Shown: positions 1-8,040 of the stretch, one piece after another
Position numbering within the stretch: position 1 is the first letter of the stretch
Layout: each line of letters opens with the position of its first letter
NCBI GenBank assembly: GCA_946480685.1
Contig: CAMLLI010000008.1
Coordinates: forward strand, 1 to 16,435
Direction: 5' to 3'
DNA: 16,435 nt
From: an uncultured Flammeovirgaceae bacterium
GTDB lineage: Bacteria > Bacteroidota > Bacteroidia > Cytophagales > Cyclobacteriaceae
The notes under the pieces: generated by a model
What the model saw: the letters and a program-made list of their open reading frames with translations, nothing else
What the model was told of the DNA's origin: nothing
Databases searched by the model: none
Position numbers and translations under genes: made by a program

Positions 1-1289
1 CTGAAGCCAGTATGCCGAAAGAGATCATTTATGCTTTTGCATACCTGAAGAAGGCTGCAGCAATGGCCAACCACGAACTCGGTGTTTTAGCAGCCGATAA
101 AAAAGATCTGATCGCTAAAGTATGCGATGAAATTCTTACCGGTAGTCTCGATGCTGAATTCCCGCTGGTGATCTGGCAAACCGGATCCGGTACACAGAGT
201 AACATGAACGTGAACGAAGTAATCGCTTACCGCGCGCATGTAATTCAAGGCGGTAAACTTACAGACGAGAAAAAAGTATTGCACCCGAACGATGACGTTA
301 ACAAGTCGCAATCTTCCAACGATACATTTCCTACCGCCATGCACATCGCTGCCTATAAACAGGTAGTTGATATAACGCTTCCCGGTATGAAGAAGCTTCG
401 CGATACACTTGCTAAAAAATCAGAAGCCTACAAAAATATAGTGAAGACCGGACGTACGCATTTTATGGATGCAACTCCGCTTACACTCGGTCAGGAATTT
501 TCAGGATATGTTCAGCAAATTGATAACAGCATCCGTGCTATAAAAAATGCACTGGAAGTTGTTCGCGAACTCGCGCTGGGCGGAACTGCTGTAGGAACCG
601 GACTCAATACTCCGAAAGGTTATGATGTACTCGTTGCTAAAAAAATAGCAGACCTTACCGGACTTCCTTTCATTACTGCTCCGAATAAATTTGAAGCACT
701 GGCTGCGCACGATGCCATGGTAGAATTATCAGGCGCACTGAAAAGATCAGCGGTAGCGTTTATGAAAATCGCGAATGACATCCGTATGTTAAGTTCAGGT
801 CCTCGCTGCGGTATAGGTGAAATAGTTATACCGGATAACGAACCAGGTTCTTCCATCATGCCGGGTAAAGTAAATCCAACACAACCGGAAGCGCTTACCA
901 TGGTATGTGCACAGGTAATCGGAAATGATGTTGCAGTATCTATAGGTGGGTCAACAGGACATTTCGAATTGAATGTTTTCAAACCCGTTATAGCAGCAAA
1001 CGTACTTCAATCAGCGCGACTGATTGGTGATGCTTGTGTATCCTTCAATGATAAATGTGCAGAAGGTATAGAACCGAATGAAGCTATCATTAAACAACAT
1101 CTTGAAAATTCGTTGATGCTCGTAACATCACTCAATACACACATTGGTTATGAGAATGCAGCGAAGATTGCCAAGAAGGCGCACAAGGAAAATAAAACAC
1201 TGCGCGAAGCAGCAGTAGAGCTGGGCTTGGTTACTTCGGAGCAGTTCGATCAATGGGTAAGACCTGAAAAGATGGTTGGAAGTCTTTGA
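1..1289 (+). CDS. fumC: Class II fumarate hydratase (fumarase C), 5' end outside the window
   Basis: Interconverts fumarate and L-malate in the TCA cycle; class II fumarases are iron-independent cytosolic homotetramers. The reading frame is open from the first base. The Met at position 12 ([16 protein letters not shown]) aligns with roughly residue 38-40 of known FumC, so it is internal and about 35-40 residues lie upstream. Counting from that Met, visible signatures are the substrate loop [14 protein letters not shown] (57-70), [10 protein letters not shown] (101-110), the catalytic-His segment [17 protein letters not shown] (His150), and the superfamily signature [16 protein letters not shown] (279-294), which carries the mobile-loop Ser and the conserved Lys and Asn. 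Related lyases (aspartase, argininosuccinate lyase) share the last signature, but the TGSGTQSN and SSNDTFPTA blocks plus the overall sequence favour fumarase. Aspartase is the closest alternative and is less likely. The visible part is intact. No convincing terminator follows it before the next gene 70 nt downstream. Confidence 0.95.
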   Translation, partial: EASMPKEIIYAFAYLKKAAAMANHELGVLAADKKDLIAKVCDEILTGSLDAEFPLVIWQTGSGTQSNMNVNEVIAYRAHVIQGGKLTDEKKVLHPNDDVNKSQSSNDTFPTAMHIAAYKQVVDITLPGMKKLRDTLAKKSEAYKNIVKTGRTHFMDATPLTLGQEFSGYVQQIDNSIRAIKNALEVVRELALGGTAVGTGLNTPKGYDVLVAKKIADLTGLPFITAPNKFEALAAHDAMVELSGALKRSAVAFMKIANDIRMLSSGPRCGIGEIVIPDNEPGSSIMPGKVNPTQPEALTMVCAQVIGNDVAVSIGGSTGHFELNVFKPVIAANVLQSARLIGDACVSFNDKCAEGIEPNEAIIKQHLENSLMLVTSLNTHIGYENAAKIAKKAHKENKTLREAAVELGLVTSEQFDQWVRPEKMVGSL

Positions 1290-1359
1290 GAAATAGCACC
1301 TTCCTGAAAAATATAATAAATTATTTGTACTTTTAAATGGGATTTAAACCAAACAAGCC

Positions 1360-1998
1360 ATGAAATACAGACTTACTTTATTTTTTTGTCTGGCTTTAAT
1401 TTTTTCATCTACACTAGTTTCTGCACAGCTCTCCAAACAAGAAAAGAAGGAGTGGAAGAAAAAAGCCAAGCAATTTTCTAAAAGCCCTGAGAGCCTGAAA
1501 CAATTAACAGAGGAAAAACAGGCAGCAGAAACACAAGTATCTACACTGAACCAGAAGGTAACGCAGATGCAAAGCCAGGTGAGTGAGAAAGATGCCAAGA
1601 TCGTTCAACTTGAAGATGAACTTACGCAGGCACGCGGACAACTCACGTCAGCAAAAGCAGAACTCGCACAGTTGAAAGAAAGTCCGGTTATTAATCCGAT
1701 GGATTTTTCGAAGGGTATAGTTTTTAAAGTACAGATAGGTGCTTTCAAGAATAAAGATCTTGCTAAGTATTTTGATAACAACCCCAACTTTGGCGGTGAA
1801 GTAAAAGAAGGTGAACCACAAAAAGTAACGATCGGAATTTTCCGTGACTACTGGGAAGCCGATACCTTTAAAAAGTATATGCGTGAAATGGGCGTTAAAG
1901 ATGCATGGATCGTTCCATACAAAGATGGCCAGCGCGTAGAAATTAAAGATGTTCTGGAAGGTGTTGTAAACGAGAAACCCGCAGAAAGCTCTAAATAA
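1360..1998 (+). CDS. Secreted coiled-coil protein with C-terminal SPOR-like domain
   Basis: The 212-residue protein begins with a Sec signal peptide (about 1-22, hydrophobic LTLFFCLALIFSS, cleavage probably after VSA before Gln23), so it should act in the periplasm or outer envelope. A Lys/Glu-rich stretch (23-45) leads into a heptad-like coiled coil (about 45-107, rich in Q, E, K with regular L/V/I). The C-terminal part (about 118-190) contains FKVQIGAFKNKDLAKYF, then VTIGIFRDYWEADTFKKYM and a final WIVPYKDG strand, the pattern of SPOR repeats, which bind denuded glycan strands of peptidoglycan. Bacteroidota proteins of this type are sometimes automatically labelled ezrin/radixin/moesin-like because of the coiled coil; that label has no functional meaning here. 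The gene stands alone: 70 nt after fumC and closed by its own strong terminator. Role in cell-wall or division biology is inferred from the SPOR-like fold only. Confidence 0.8.
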   Translation: MKYRLTLFFCLALIFSSTLVSAQLSKQEKKEWKKKAKQFSKSPESLKQLTEEKQAAETQVSTLNQKVTQMQSQVSEKDAKIVQLEDELTQARGQLTSAKAELAQLKESPVINPMDFSKGIVFKVQIGAFKNKDLAKYFDNNPNFGGEVKEGEPQKVTIGIFRDYWEADTFKKYMREMGVKDAWIVPYKDGQRVEIKDVLEGVVNEKPAESSK

Positions 1999-2019
1999 AA
2001 AATTGTTTCTGTTTGAAAT

Positions 2020-2047
2020 AAAAGCAGTGGTTAAACACTGCTTTTTT
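2020..2047 (+). terminator. Rho-independent terminator of the SPOR-protein gene
   Basis: A perfect 10-bp stem, AAAAGCAGTG (2020-2029) with CACTGCTTTT (2036-2045), closes a GTTAAA loop and runs directly into a T6 tract (2042-2047). It lies 22 nt after the stop codon of the SPOR-domain gene, separating it from the downstream collagen-like gene. Confidence 0.9.
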
Positions 2048-2118
2048 GTTTTTAATGCGCTCTGGTCCTGTTATTGATGTCTCAAAGTTTTTAAATTTTT
2101 AAAAGACCGGCACTGCCT

Positions 2119-2126
2119 TATTTTTG
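2119..2126 (+). promoter_or_regulatory. Candidate Bacteroidota -7 box (TAnnTTTG) before the collagen-like gene
   Basis: TATTTTTG matches the Bacteroidota primary-sigma -7 consensus TAnnTTTG exactly. It follows a strong terminator, so a new promoter is expected here. No TTG/TTTG -33 element is present at the usual spacing (that stretch is only A/T). The box ends 4 nt before the annotated ATG, which would place transcription initiation at or next to the start codon. Confidence 0.4.
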
Positions 2127-2130
2127 CAAA

Positions 2131-2916
2131 ATGACTTGCTTGCGGAATCTCCTGTTTCTCTTGTTTTTGCTGCCTACAACCCTTCTGGCACAGATTCGTG
2201 TCGGCAAGCTCGTTATAAAAAAGAATGAAGTTTTCGAACTGGGTCAATCCGATATCCTGGTTGCTGATACACTCATCATGATGGATTCATCGCGCCTGGT
2301 GTTGAACAAACTCAAGGCAGAAAATTTTGTGCGCGCGCGCTGGGCAGTATTTGGTCGCAATTGTGTTATTGACGGAAAAGGTATAGATGGCAAGCCAGGA
2401 CGAAGCGGAAGAAACGGAGACACTCCAACCATTCCCTGCAGCTCAGGTCAGCCGGGCCGCAACGGAGGAAAAGGTCTTGATGGAACACCAGGCATTAATC
2501 TTTTTCTGTATCTTGAAAGAATAACCATGAACGGAAATCTGATTATAGATTTAAGTGGAGGCAATGGCGGACGTGGCGGTGATGGAGGCAACGGTGGTGG
2601 CGGGAGTCCGGGCACTGTACATTGTATAGGAGGCGATGGCGCCAACGGAGGCAATGCCGGGCCGGGCGGAAATGGTGCTAACGGAGGAAGTTTAACATTA
2701 GACAACGCGAAGAATCCTGCTGTAAAAGATTTAATAGGAAAACAGATCATTATTAAAAACTACGGTGGTATGGCTGGCCCTCCCGGACGAGCCGGATACT
2801 ACGGACCGGCAGGATTAGGTCCATCGCGCAGAAATGGTAAAAAAGGCTTGCCAGGAACTGAAAGCGCCTTCGGTTTAGGAGGTGGCTATGGCAAAATCAA
2901 CATCGAATCAAACTAG
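2131..2916 (+). CDS. Secreted collagen-like, glycine-rich protein of unknown function
   Basis: This 261-residue protein has a clear signal peptide (MTCLRNLLFLLFLLPTTLLA, cleavage before Gln21). Residues 21-80 look like short beta strands (VGKLVIKKNEVFEL, ILVADTLIMMDSSRLVL). From about residue 82 glycine dominates: collagen-type G-X-Y triplets (GIDGKPGRSGRNGD, 84-97; a second run at about 106-122), a block of GGN/GGD/GGR repeats (about 143-188), and a third Gly/Pro segment (about 215-260) containing GPPGRAGYYGPAGLG. Two Cys (103 and 165) could form a disulfide. No catalytic motif is seen. I do not recognise a named family beyond collagen-like or Gly-rich secreted proteins; a surface or matrix component is an inference. 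recJ starts only 3 nt after its stop, so the genes are probably co-transcribed. ATG is the annotated start; a TTG three codons later (2140) would also give an intact signal peptide. Confidence 0.75.
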   Translation: MTCLRNLLFLLFLLPTTLLAQIRVGKLVIKKNEVFELGQSDILVADTLIMMDSSRLVLNKLKAENFVRARWAVFGRNCVIDGKGIDGKPGRSGRNGDTPTIPCSSGQPGRNGGKGLDGTPGINLFLYLERITMNGNLIIDLSGGNGGRGGDGGNGGGGSPGTVHCIGGDGANGGNAGPGGNGANGGSLTLDNAKNPAVKDLIGKQIIIKNYGGMAGPPGRAGYYGPAGLGPSRRNGKKGLPGTESAFGLGGGYGKINIESN

Positions 2917-2919
2917 CAG

Positions 2920-4620
2920 ATGTATAGAAGATGGATTCAAAAAGAAATACCCTCACAAGAGGAAGTTGAAAGGCTTTCGCAGGCAATTAATGTAAATCAC
3001 TGTTTAGCTTCTATTCTTATTCAGCGAAAGATCACTGAGTTTGACACAGCTAAAAATTTTTTCCGGCCTTCGCTCGAACATCTTCACGATCCTTTCCTGA
3101 TGAAGGATATGGATAAAGCTATAGATCGTTTGAAGAAAGCGATTGATTCAAATGAAAAAATACTGATCTATGGCGATTACGATGTAGACGGTACCACGGC
3201 CGTGTCGCTGGTATATAGTTACCTTCACAACTTTTACAAGGACTGCGAAGTATATATACCCGATCGCTATGCTGAAGGGTACGGTGTTTCGCTTGCAGGT
3301 ATAGAGTGGGCTGAGCAAAACGGATATACGTTAATCATTGCGCTCGACTGCGGTATAAAATCATCGGAGCTCATTGACACGGCACGCAACAAGGGTATAG
3401 ATTTTATTATCTGCGATCACCACTTGCCGGATGACAATATTCCGCTTGCAGCTGCAGTACTCGATCCGAAACGTAAAGACTGTAATTATCCCTATAAAGA
3501 ATTAAGTGGTTGTGGTATAGGTTTTAAACTGGCGCAGGCGTATGCACAACGCTATCGCGATAGTCATGAAATATACCAGTACCTTGATCTGGTTGCCGTA
3601 AGTATAGCTTCTGATATAGTGCCCATCAACGGAGAGAACAGAACGCTTGCACATTTCGGTTTAAAGAAGCTGAACGAAAATCCGTCTCCAGGCTTAAAGG
3701 CGCTTCGCGAGATAGCTGCTATAAAAAATGATCTCGATGTTTCCGGTATTGTATTTACGCTGGGGCCTCGTATAAATGCTGCCGGTCGTGTAGCACATGC
3801 TCGTGCTGCGGTGGAGTTGCTCATTGCCAAAAGCGAAGAAGAAGCAAACGACCTGGCGGGAAAAGTAAATATCAAGAACGACCTTCGTAAACAATTTGAC
3901 TCGGATATAACCGAAGAAGCCATTGCCATGATTGAAGGCGATGCAGCGTTGCGCTCCGCCAAGTCAACAGTACTTTTTAAAAATACCTGGCATAAAGGTG
4001 TAATTGGCATAGTTGCTGCTCGCTGTGTAGAGAAGTACTATAGACCAACGGTGATCTTAACGGAATCCAATAATAAAATTACAGGCTCGGCACGAAGTGT
4101 TAATGGCTTTGACTTGTATAAAGCTATACATGAATGCAGCGACCTGCTTGAAAAATTCGGAGGACATAAATATGCTGCCGGCTTAACATTGGATATACAA
4201 AACCTTGAATCGTTTCAGCGCAGGTTTGAAGAAGTGGTTTCATCCTCTATAACAGAGGATATGCTCACACCTGTTATTGAAATTGATATGCCGCTTAACT
4301 TCGACACCATCACGCCAAAATTTTTAAACGTGTTGAAGCAGATGGCGCCTTTCGGCCCGGAAAGTCAGCGTCCGGTTTTCCAGGCGAGCAATGTATATGT
4401 ATTTAATTCGCTGTCTAGTTTTAAAGACAAGCATGTTCGTTTTCTCGCGGCACAGGAAGGAAGCGACAGTGTATTTCAGGCTGTAGGTTTTGACCTGGTG
4501 GAACACTACGACAGACTTTCGAGACGCGATACATTTAAGATGGCTTATACCGTAGAGGAGAACACATTCAATGGAACAACTTCCATTCAATTAAGAATCA
4601 AAGACATTAAATTTCATTGA
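2920..4620 (+). CDS. recJ: Single-stranded-DNA-specific 5'-3' exonuclease RecJ
   Basis: RecJ degrades single-stranded DNA 5' to 3' in recombination, mismatch repair and stalled-fork processing. The 566-residue protein has the expected cytosolic architecture. The DHH phosphoesterase domain carries metal-binding motifs DYDVDGTTA (86-94), LDCGIK (142-147), and CDHHLP (165-170, the DHH motif), followed by LDPKR (181-185). GPRINAAGR (282-290) is the usual bridging motif. The DHHA1 part has [15 protein letters not shown] (357-371), GSARS (389-393) and [10 protein letters not shown] (413-422). The C-terminal ~110 residues fit the OB-like DNA-binding domain. Length is close to E. coli RecJ (577). The start is the ATG 3 nt after the collagen-like gene's stop, and lptB follows after 1 nt, which implies translational coupling along this run. 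Confidence 0.96.
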   Translation: MYRRWIQKEIPSQEEVERLSQAINVNHCLASILIQRKITEFDTAKNFFRPSLEHLHDPFLMKDMDKAIDRLKKAIDSNEKILIYGDYDVDGTTAVSLVYSYLHNFYKDCEVYIPDRYAEGYGVSLAGIEWAEQNGYTLIIALDCGIKSSELIDTARNKGIDFIICDHHLPDDNIPLAAAVLDPKRKDCNYPYKELSGCGIGFKLAQAYAQRYRDSHEIYQYLDLVAVSIASDIVPINGENRTLAHFGLKKLNENPSPGLKALREIAAIKNDLDVSGIVFTLGPRINAAGRVAHARAAVELLIAKSEEEANDLAGKVNIKNDLRKQFDSDITEEAIAMIEGDAALRSAKSTVLFKNTWHKGVIGIVAARCVEKYYRPTVILTESNNKITGSARSVNGFDLYKAIHECSDLLEKFGGHKYAAGLTLDIQNLESFQRRFEEVVSSSITEDMLTPVIEIDMPLNFDTITPKFLNVLKQMAPFGPESQRPVFQASNVYVFNSLSSFKDKHVRFLAAQEGSDSVFQAVGFDLVEHYDRLSRRDTFKMAYTVEENTFNGTTSIQLRIKDIKFH

Positions 4621-4621
4621 G

Positions 4622-5401
4622 ATGATATTGCGCGCAGAACATTTAATGAAGAAGTATAAAACGCGAACTGTTGTGAACGATGTTTCTGTGCAGGTTGCGC
4701 AAGGAGAAATTGTTGGTTTGCTCGGTCCGAATGGCGCAGGTAAAACTACGTCCTTCTATATGATCGTAGGTTTGATAAAACCGAATGAAGGAAAAATTTT
4801 TCTGGATGATCAGGAGATAACTCCGCTGCCGATGTATCAGCGCGCACGCATCGGTCTCGGTTATCTTGCACAGGAAGCTTCCGTTTTCCGAAAATTAACC
4901 GTTGAAGAAAATATTATGTCGGTGCTGGAGATGCGCGATTACACAGCCCAGCAACGAAAAGAAAAAGTAGACGAACTGATTGAGGAATTTAGTCTTCATA
5001 AAGTTCGAAAAAATATGGGCATGTCTCTTTCAGGTGGTGAACGCAGAAGAACGGAGATCGCGCGTGCGCTTGCTGTTGATCCTAAATTTGTTTTACTCGA
5101 TGAGCCCTTTGCTGGTGTAGACCCGATAGCGGTTGAAGAAATTCAAACCATCGTTGCCAAGCTCAAGAATAAAAACATCGGAATACTCATCACCGATCAC
5201 AACGTTGATGAAACATTGTCCATTACGGATCGCGCTTACCTGATGGTAGACGGAAAGTTGTTCAAGTCCGGAACGGCCGAAGAACTTGCCAGCGACCCGC
5301 AGGTAAGAAAGGTTTATCTGGGACAAAACTTCGAGTTGAGAAGAGCAAAAATTACGCTTCCCGCCGAAGAAAAATGGTCTGATCCATCCGAAGGATTATA
5401 A
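4622..5401 (+). CDS. lptB: LPS export ABC transporter ATP-binding protein LptB
   Basis: LptB is the cytoplasmic ATPase of the LptB2FGC complex, which extracts lipopolysaccharide from the inner membrane and drives it along the Lpt bridge to the outer membrane. All ABC ATPase motifs are intact: Walker [10 protein letters not shown] (35-43), Q-loop [17 protein letters not shown] (81-97, the LptB/branched-chain-type sequence), signature LSGGERRR (136-143), Walker [14 protein letters not shown] (156-168), and H-loop TDHNVDE (191-197). The sequence RVYLG-like VYLGQNFEL near 231-239 matches the conserved LptB C-terminus; a further ~20 polar residues ([20 protein letters not shown]) extend beyond E. 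coli LptB (241 aa). The ATG lies 1 nt after the recJ stop. No lptF, lptG, lptC or lptA is in the window. A branched-chain amino acid transporter ATPase is the main alternative and less likely from the Q-loop and C-terminus. Confidence 0.93.
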   Translation: MILRAEHLMKKYKTRTVVNDVSVQVAQGEIVGLLGPNGAGKTTSFYMIVGLIKPNEGKIFLDDQEITPLPMYQRARIGLGYLAQEASVFRKLTVEENIMSVLEMRDYTAQQRKEKVDELIEEFSLHKVRKNMGMSLSGGERRRTEIARALAVDPKFVLLDEPFAGVDPIAVEEIQTIVAKLKNKNIGILITDHNVDETLSITDRAYLMVDGKLFKSGTAEELASDPQVRKVYLGQNFELRRAKITLPAEEKWSDPSEGL

Positions 5402-5458
5402 GATTCTTAAATCGACCAGCACACGCACTTTACTTCCGTTCTAGTCGGCAAGTTTTAC

Positions 5459-5466
5459 TATTTTTG
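5459..5466 (+). promoter_or_regulatory. Candidate Bacteroidota -7 box upstream of the GH3-family gene
   Basis: TATTTTTG fits TAnnTTTG and ends 21 nt before the ATG at 5488, inside the 86-nt gap after lptB. The -33 region is weak (CTTTACTTCC around 5428-5435; no TTG). The gap and box suggest the GH3-like gene can be transcribed independently of recJ-lptB, although no terminator separates them. Confidence 0.4.
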
Positions 5467-5487
5467 ATTTTACTGTAAAGTGTGTAA

Positions 5488-7017
5488 ATGGGACTGATCA
5501 ATTCTATATTAACATGGGTTATGAAGAAGCGCATCCACCAGATGGAGCTCTTCATGAAATATCCGCATGAAGTACAGGATGAGCTTTTCAAAAAACTGAT
5601 CTATAGTGCTCGCTATACCGAGTTTGGTTTGCAGTATGATTTCAGTAGTATACAAACCTACGAGCAATTCCGCGAGCGTGTTCCGGTTCACACGTACGAA
5701 AAAATTTTCCCGTTCATCGAGCGTCTCATGCGCGGTGAGCAAAACATTCTGTGGCCAACGGAAATAAAATGGTTTTCAAAATCATCGGGCACCACGAACG
5801 CACGCAGTAAATTTATACCGGTATCGCAGGAAGCGCTCGAAGATTGTCACTTCAAGGGCGGAAAGGATCTTATATCCATCTACGTTAACAACTATCCGGA
5901 TACAACATTGTTTGATGGTAAAGGTCTTGCCGTTGGAGGCAGCCATCAACTCAATGATTTCGATCCGAGTGCAAGCTCTTATTACGGAGATGTATCGGCA
6001 GTGATTATGCAGAACCTTCCGCAGTGGGCCCAGTTCATACGCACGCCAAGTCTTGAAACAGCGTTGATGGGTAACTGGGAAGAAAAAATTGAAAAGCTCG
6101 CGCGCGAAACGGCCCGCGATAATGTTACCAACATTGCCGGTGTACCCACGTGGACAATTCTATTGATACAAAGAATTGTTGAACTGGAAGGAAAGAATAA
6201 TATACTGGAAGTATGGCCTAACCTCGAAGCGTTCTTTCACGGAGCTGTTTCGTTTACACCCTATCGCAATCTTTTCAAAGCGCTTATACCTTCTGACAGA
6301 ATGCGCTACTGGGAAATATACAATGCCAGTGAAGGCTTCTTCGGTATACAGGATCAGCGCGATTCGGACGAAATGTTATTGATGCTGGACTATGGTATAT
6401 TCTATGAATTTATACCGGTATCAGAACTTGATAACGAAAATCCGCGCGCGGTTCCGTTAGGCGAAGTGCAACTCAATACAAACTACGCTATGCTCATTTC
6501 TACCAACGCAGGTTTATGGCGCTATAGCATTGGTGATACTATAAAATTTACTTCGCTTGCTCCGTATCGTATAAAGATATCAGGTCGCACTAAACATTTT
6601 ATTAACGCCTTTGGCGAAGAGCTTATCGTTGAAAATGCAGATGCCGCAATCGCGAAAGCTTGCGATGAAACCGGGGCAATTATCGAGAACTTTACGGCCG
6701 CACCTATATATATAGATCACGGTAAAAAAGGCGGACACGAATGGCTGATCGAATTCAAAATCCGACCGTCAAACCTCGAGCATTTTACACATATACTTGA
6801 CAAAACACTTCGTCAAATAAATTCCGACTACGATGCGAAGCGCGCACACGATCTCGCACTGATCGCGCCCCGTGTACATTGTCTTGAAGAAGGAACGTTC
6901 TATGCCTGGATGAAAAACCGCGGTAAGCTTGGCGGACAAAACAAAGTTCCTCGCCTGTCCAACACGCGCGAGTATGTTGAAGATATACTCAAGATGATGG
7001 CAGAGGTAGAGCGATAA
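5488..7017 (+). CDS. GH3-family acyl-adenylating protein (GH3 auxin-responsive promoter family)
   Basis: GH3 enzymes belong to the ANL adenylating superfamily; the plant members activate carboxylates such as jasmonate or indole-acetate with ATP and couple them to amino acids. The bacterial members have no settled substrate. The 509-residue protein shows the three GH3 nucleotide-binding motifs: SKSSGTTNARSK (97-108, P-loop-like SSGTT), YNASEGFFG (278-286, equivalent of the plant YxxSE motif), and GLWRYSIGD (342-350, equivalent of YRxGD). The hinge ISGRTKHFINAFGEEL (364-379) precedes the small C-terminal domain that closes over the acyl-adenylate. There is no signal peptide or membrane segment, so it should be cytosolic. 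It follows lptB by 86 nt with a candidate promoter between, and ends at a bidirectional terminator. Acyl-adenylate formation is supported by the motifs; the carboxylic acid and acceptor cannot be read from the sequence. Confidence 0.88.
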   Translation: MGLINSILTWVMKKRIHQMELFMKYPHEVQDELFKKLIYSARYTEFGLQYDFSSIQTYEQFRERVPVHTYEKIFPFIERLMRGEQNILWPTEIKWFSKSSGTTNARSKFIPVSQEALEDCHFKGGKDLISIYVNNYPDTTLFDGKGLAVGGSHQLNDFDPSASSYYGDVSAVIMQNLPQWAQFIRTPSLETALMGNWEEKIEKLARETARDNVTNIAGVPTWTILLIQRIVELEGKNNILEVWPNLEAFFHGAVSFTPYRNLFKALIPSDRMRYWEIYNASEGFFGIQDQRDSDEMLLMLDYGIFYEFIPVSELDNENPRAVPLGEVQLNTNYAMLISTNAGLWRYSIGDTIKFTSLAPYRIKISGRTKHFINAFGEELIVENADAAIAKACDETGAIIENFTAAPIYIDHGKKGGHEWLIEFKIRPSNLEHFTHILDKTLRQINSDYDAKRAHDLALIAPRVHCLEEGTFYAWMKNRGKLGGQNKVPRLSNTREYVEDILKMMAEVER

Positions 7018-7044
7018 ATATACTTTCAAATTAAAAGAAACTAA

Positions 7045-7069
7045 AAAGGGTGGACTATATCCACCCTTT
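7045..7069. terminator. Bidirectional terminator between convergent genes
   Basis: AAAGGGTGGA (7045-7054) pairs perfectly with TCCACCCTTT (7060-7069) around a CTATA loop. On the plus strand the stem is followed by CTTATTT; on the minus strand it is followed by a T5 tract (complement of 7043-7047). It sits between the GH3-family gene (+, stop at 7017) and the DUF6263-like gene (-, stop at 7093) and can serve both. Confidence 0.85.
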
Positions 7070-7092
7070 CTTATTTATAAAAGTGATGTGCT

Positions 7093-8010
7093 TTAATTTA
7101 TAGTAAATGTACTCTCACTGAGTATCTCCATAGGTACATCCATATCCTGTGGAACCATGCCTCCTGCCAGCAAAGTCATCTTACCTTTTATTTCAGAGAG
7201 TACTTCCATTTTGGATGGCCATCCGCTTTTAAGATCAACGGTACCTTTGGTCATCTGGCGTCCGCCTAAATCTACTTTCGCCTGCATGCCATTGATCGTT
7301 GTTGGTTTGTCTTTGTCGATAGTAACAATGACACCATCACTTACGATAGATGCAACTGTACCCTCGAGTTTTTCGAATGTCCAGGTGTTGTTAATCTGCA
7401 TCGGGAAGTTAAGCGCTGTGCTTATGGTGTTCTTCCAGGTATCACCTGTTTTCACTTTTGCAGTCGGGTATTGCATCAACGACATTTCAATACTCGCCTT
7501 GATTGATTGTTCACTCATGGCCTGCTGAAGAGATTGCTTCGCCTGATCTGCAGCAGCAGGTTCCATACCCAGTTCAGAAACTCCCGAGTATAGATTTTCG
7601 GTGCCTTCTACTTTTTCAATTATACCTTGTTTGTTCATAAAGATGTAGAACGGCTTCTTTGTCATCGTCTTCATCAACTTATTCTGTATGGTATCGTCAC
7701 CACCTTCACTGTCCATGGTAACATCGCCCATAGGCATTTTCATCAGCATCTTAATCTTCGAATATGTTGTTTCCACTTTTGCCCCGGTAGGGGTTAACGC
7801 AACAACCTTTAATTGCATAGCACCATCCAGCGAAACATTAACAGACATCTCTCCTGCTCCCGGTACAGATTGAGTAATGGTTTGTTTGGTGGTTTGAATC
7901 CACTCATGCACATCACCAACTTTAAAGATATACTCCAGCTTAACTTCTTTCGCGGTGTTGGTAAAGGCGCAGGCTATAAATACAAGAACTACTAAACGCA
8001 ATGCTTTCAT
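7093..8010 (-). CDS. DUF6263-like exported protein of unknown function
   Basis: The 305-residue protein starts with a short signal sequence (MKALRLVVLVFIACAF). The Cys14 in VFIAC could be a lipobox cysteine, though the -3 residue is Phe rather than Leu, so lipoprotein status is uncertain. The mature part is beta-rich with alternating hydrophobic residues and no recognisable catalytic motif. Features include LEYIFKVGDVHEW (25-37), a Met/Lys-rich helix-like segment (KIKMLMKMPMGDVTM), KTGDTWKN, and a terminal stretch with SGWPSKMEV and ILSESTFTIN. This fits the Bacteroidota DUF6263 family as I remember it; no function is established. It lies 30 nt downstream of the UPF0316 gene on the same strand and likely forms a two-gene operon with it. 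A periplasmic or outer-membrane-associated location is an inference from the signal sequence. Confidence 0.7.
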   Translation of the reverse strand: MKALRLVVLVFIACAFTNTAKEVKLEYIFKVGDVHEWIQTTKQTITQSVPGAGEMSVNVSLDGAMQLKVVALTPTGAKVETTYSKIKMLMKMPMGDVTMDSEGGDDTIQNKLMKTMTKKPFYIFMNKQGIIEKVEGTENLYSGVSELGMEPAAADQAKQSLQQAMSEQSIKASIEMSLMQYPTAKVKTGDTWKNTISTALNFPMQINNTWTFEKLEGTVASIVSDGVIVTIDKDKPTTINGMQAKVDLGGRQMTKGTVDLKSGWPSKMEVLSEIKGKMTLLAGGMVPQDMDVPMEILSESTFTIN

Positions 8011-8040
8011 AAGGTTGTTTATAGAATAAAAAAATTCAGC

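Noticed and set aside
620..982. 120-codon minus-strand open frame opposite fumC
   Set aside because: Lies wholly inside a strongly conserved coding gene and shows no independent coding features.
12..1289. Fumarase starting at the Met at position 12 as a complete gene
   Set aside because: The frame stays open to base 1 and the Met aligns with an internal position of FumC, so the gene is simply cut by the window edge.
1318..1330. AATTATTTGTAC as a promoter box for the SPOR-protein gene
   Set aside because: It misses the TA of TAnnTTTG and has no -33 partner, so it is too weak to annotate.
2560..2690. Repeated GGAGGCAA/GGCGG units as a possible CRISPR or tandem DNA repeat
   Set aside because: Units are irregular, in frame with Gly-Gly-Asn/Asp codons and without spacers; they reflect protein low complexity.
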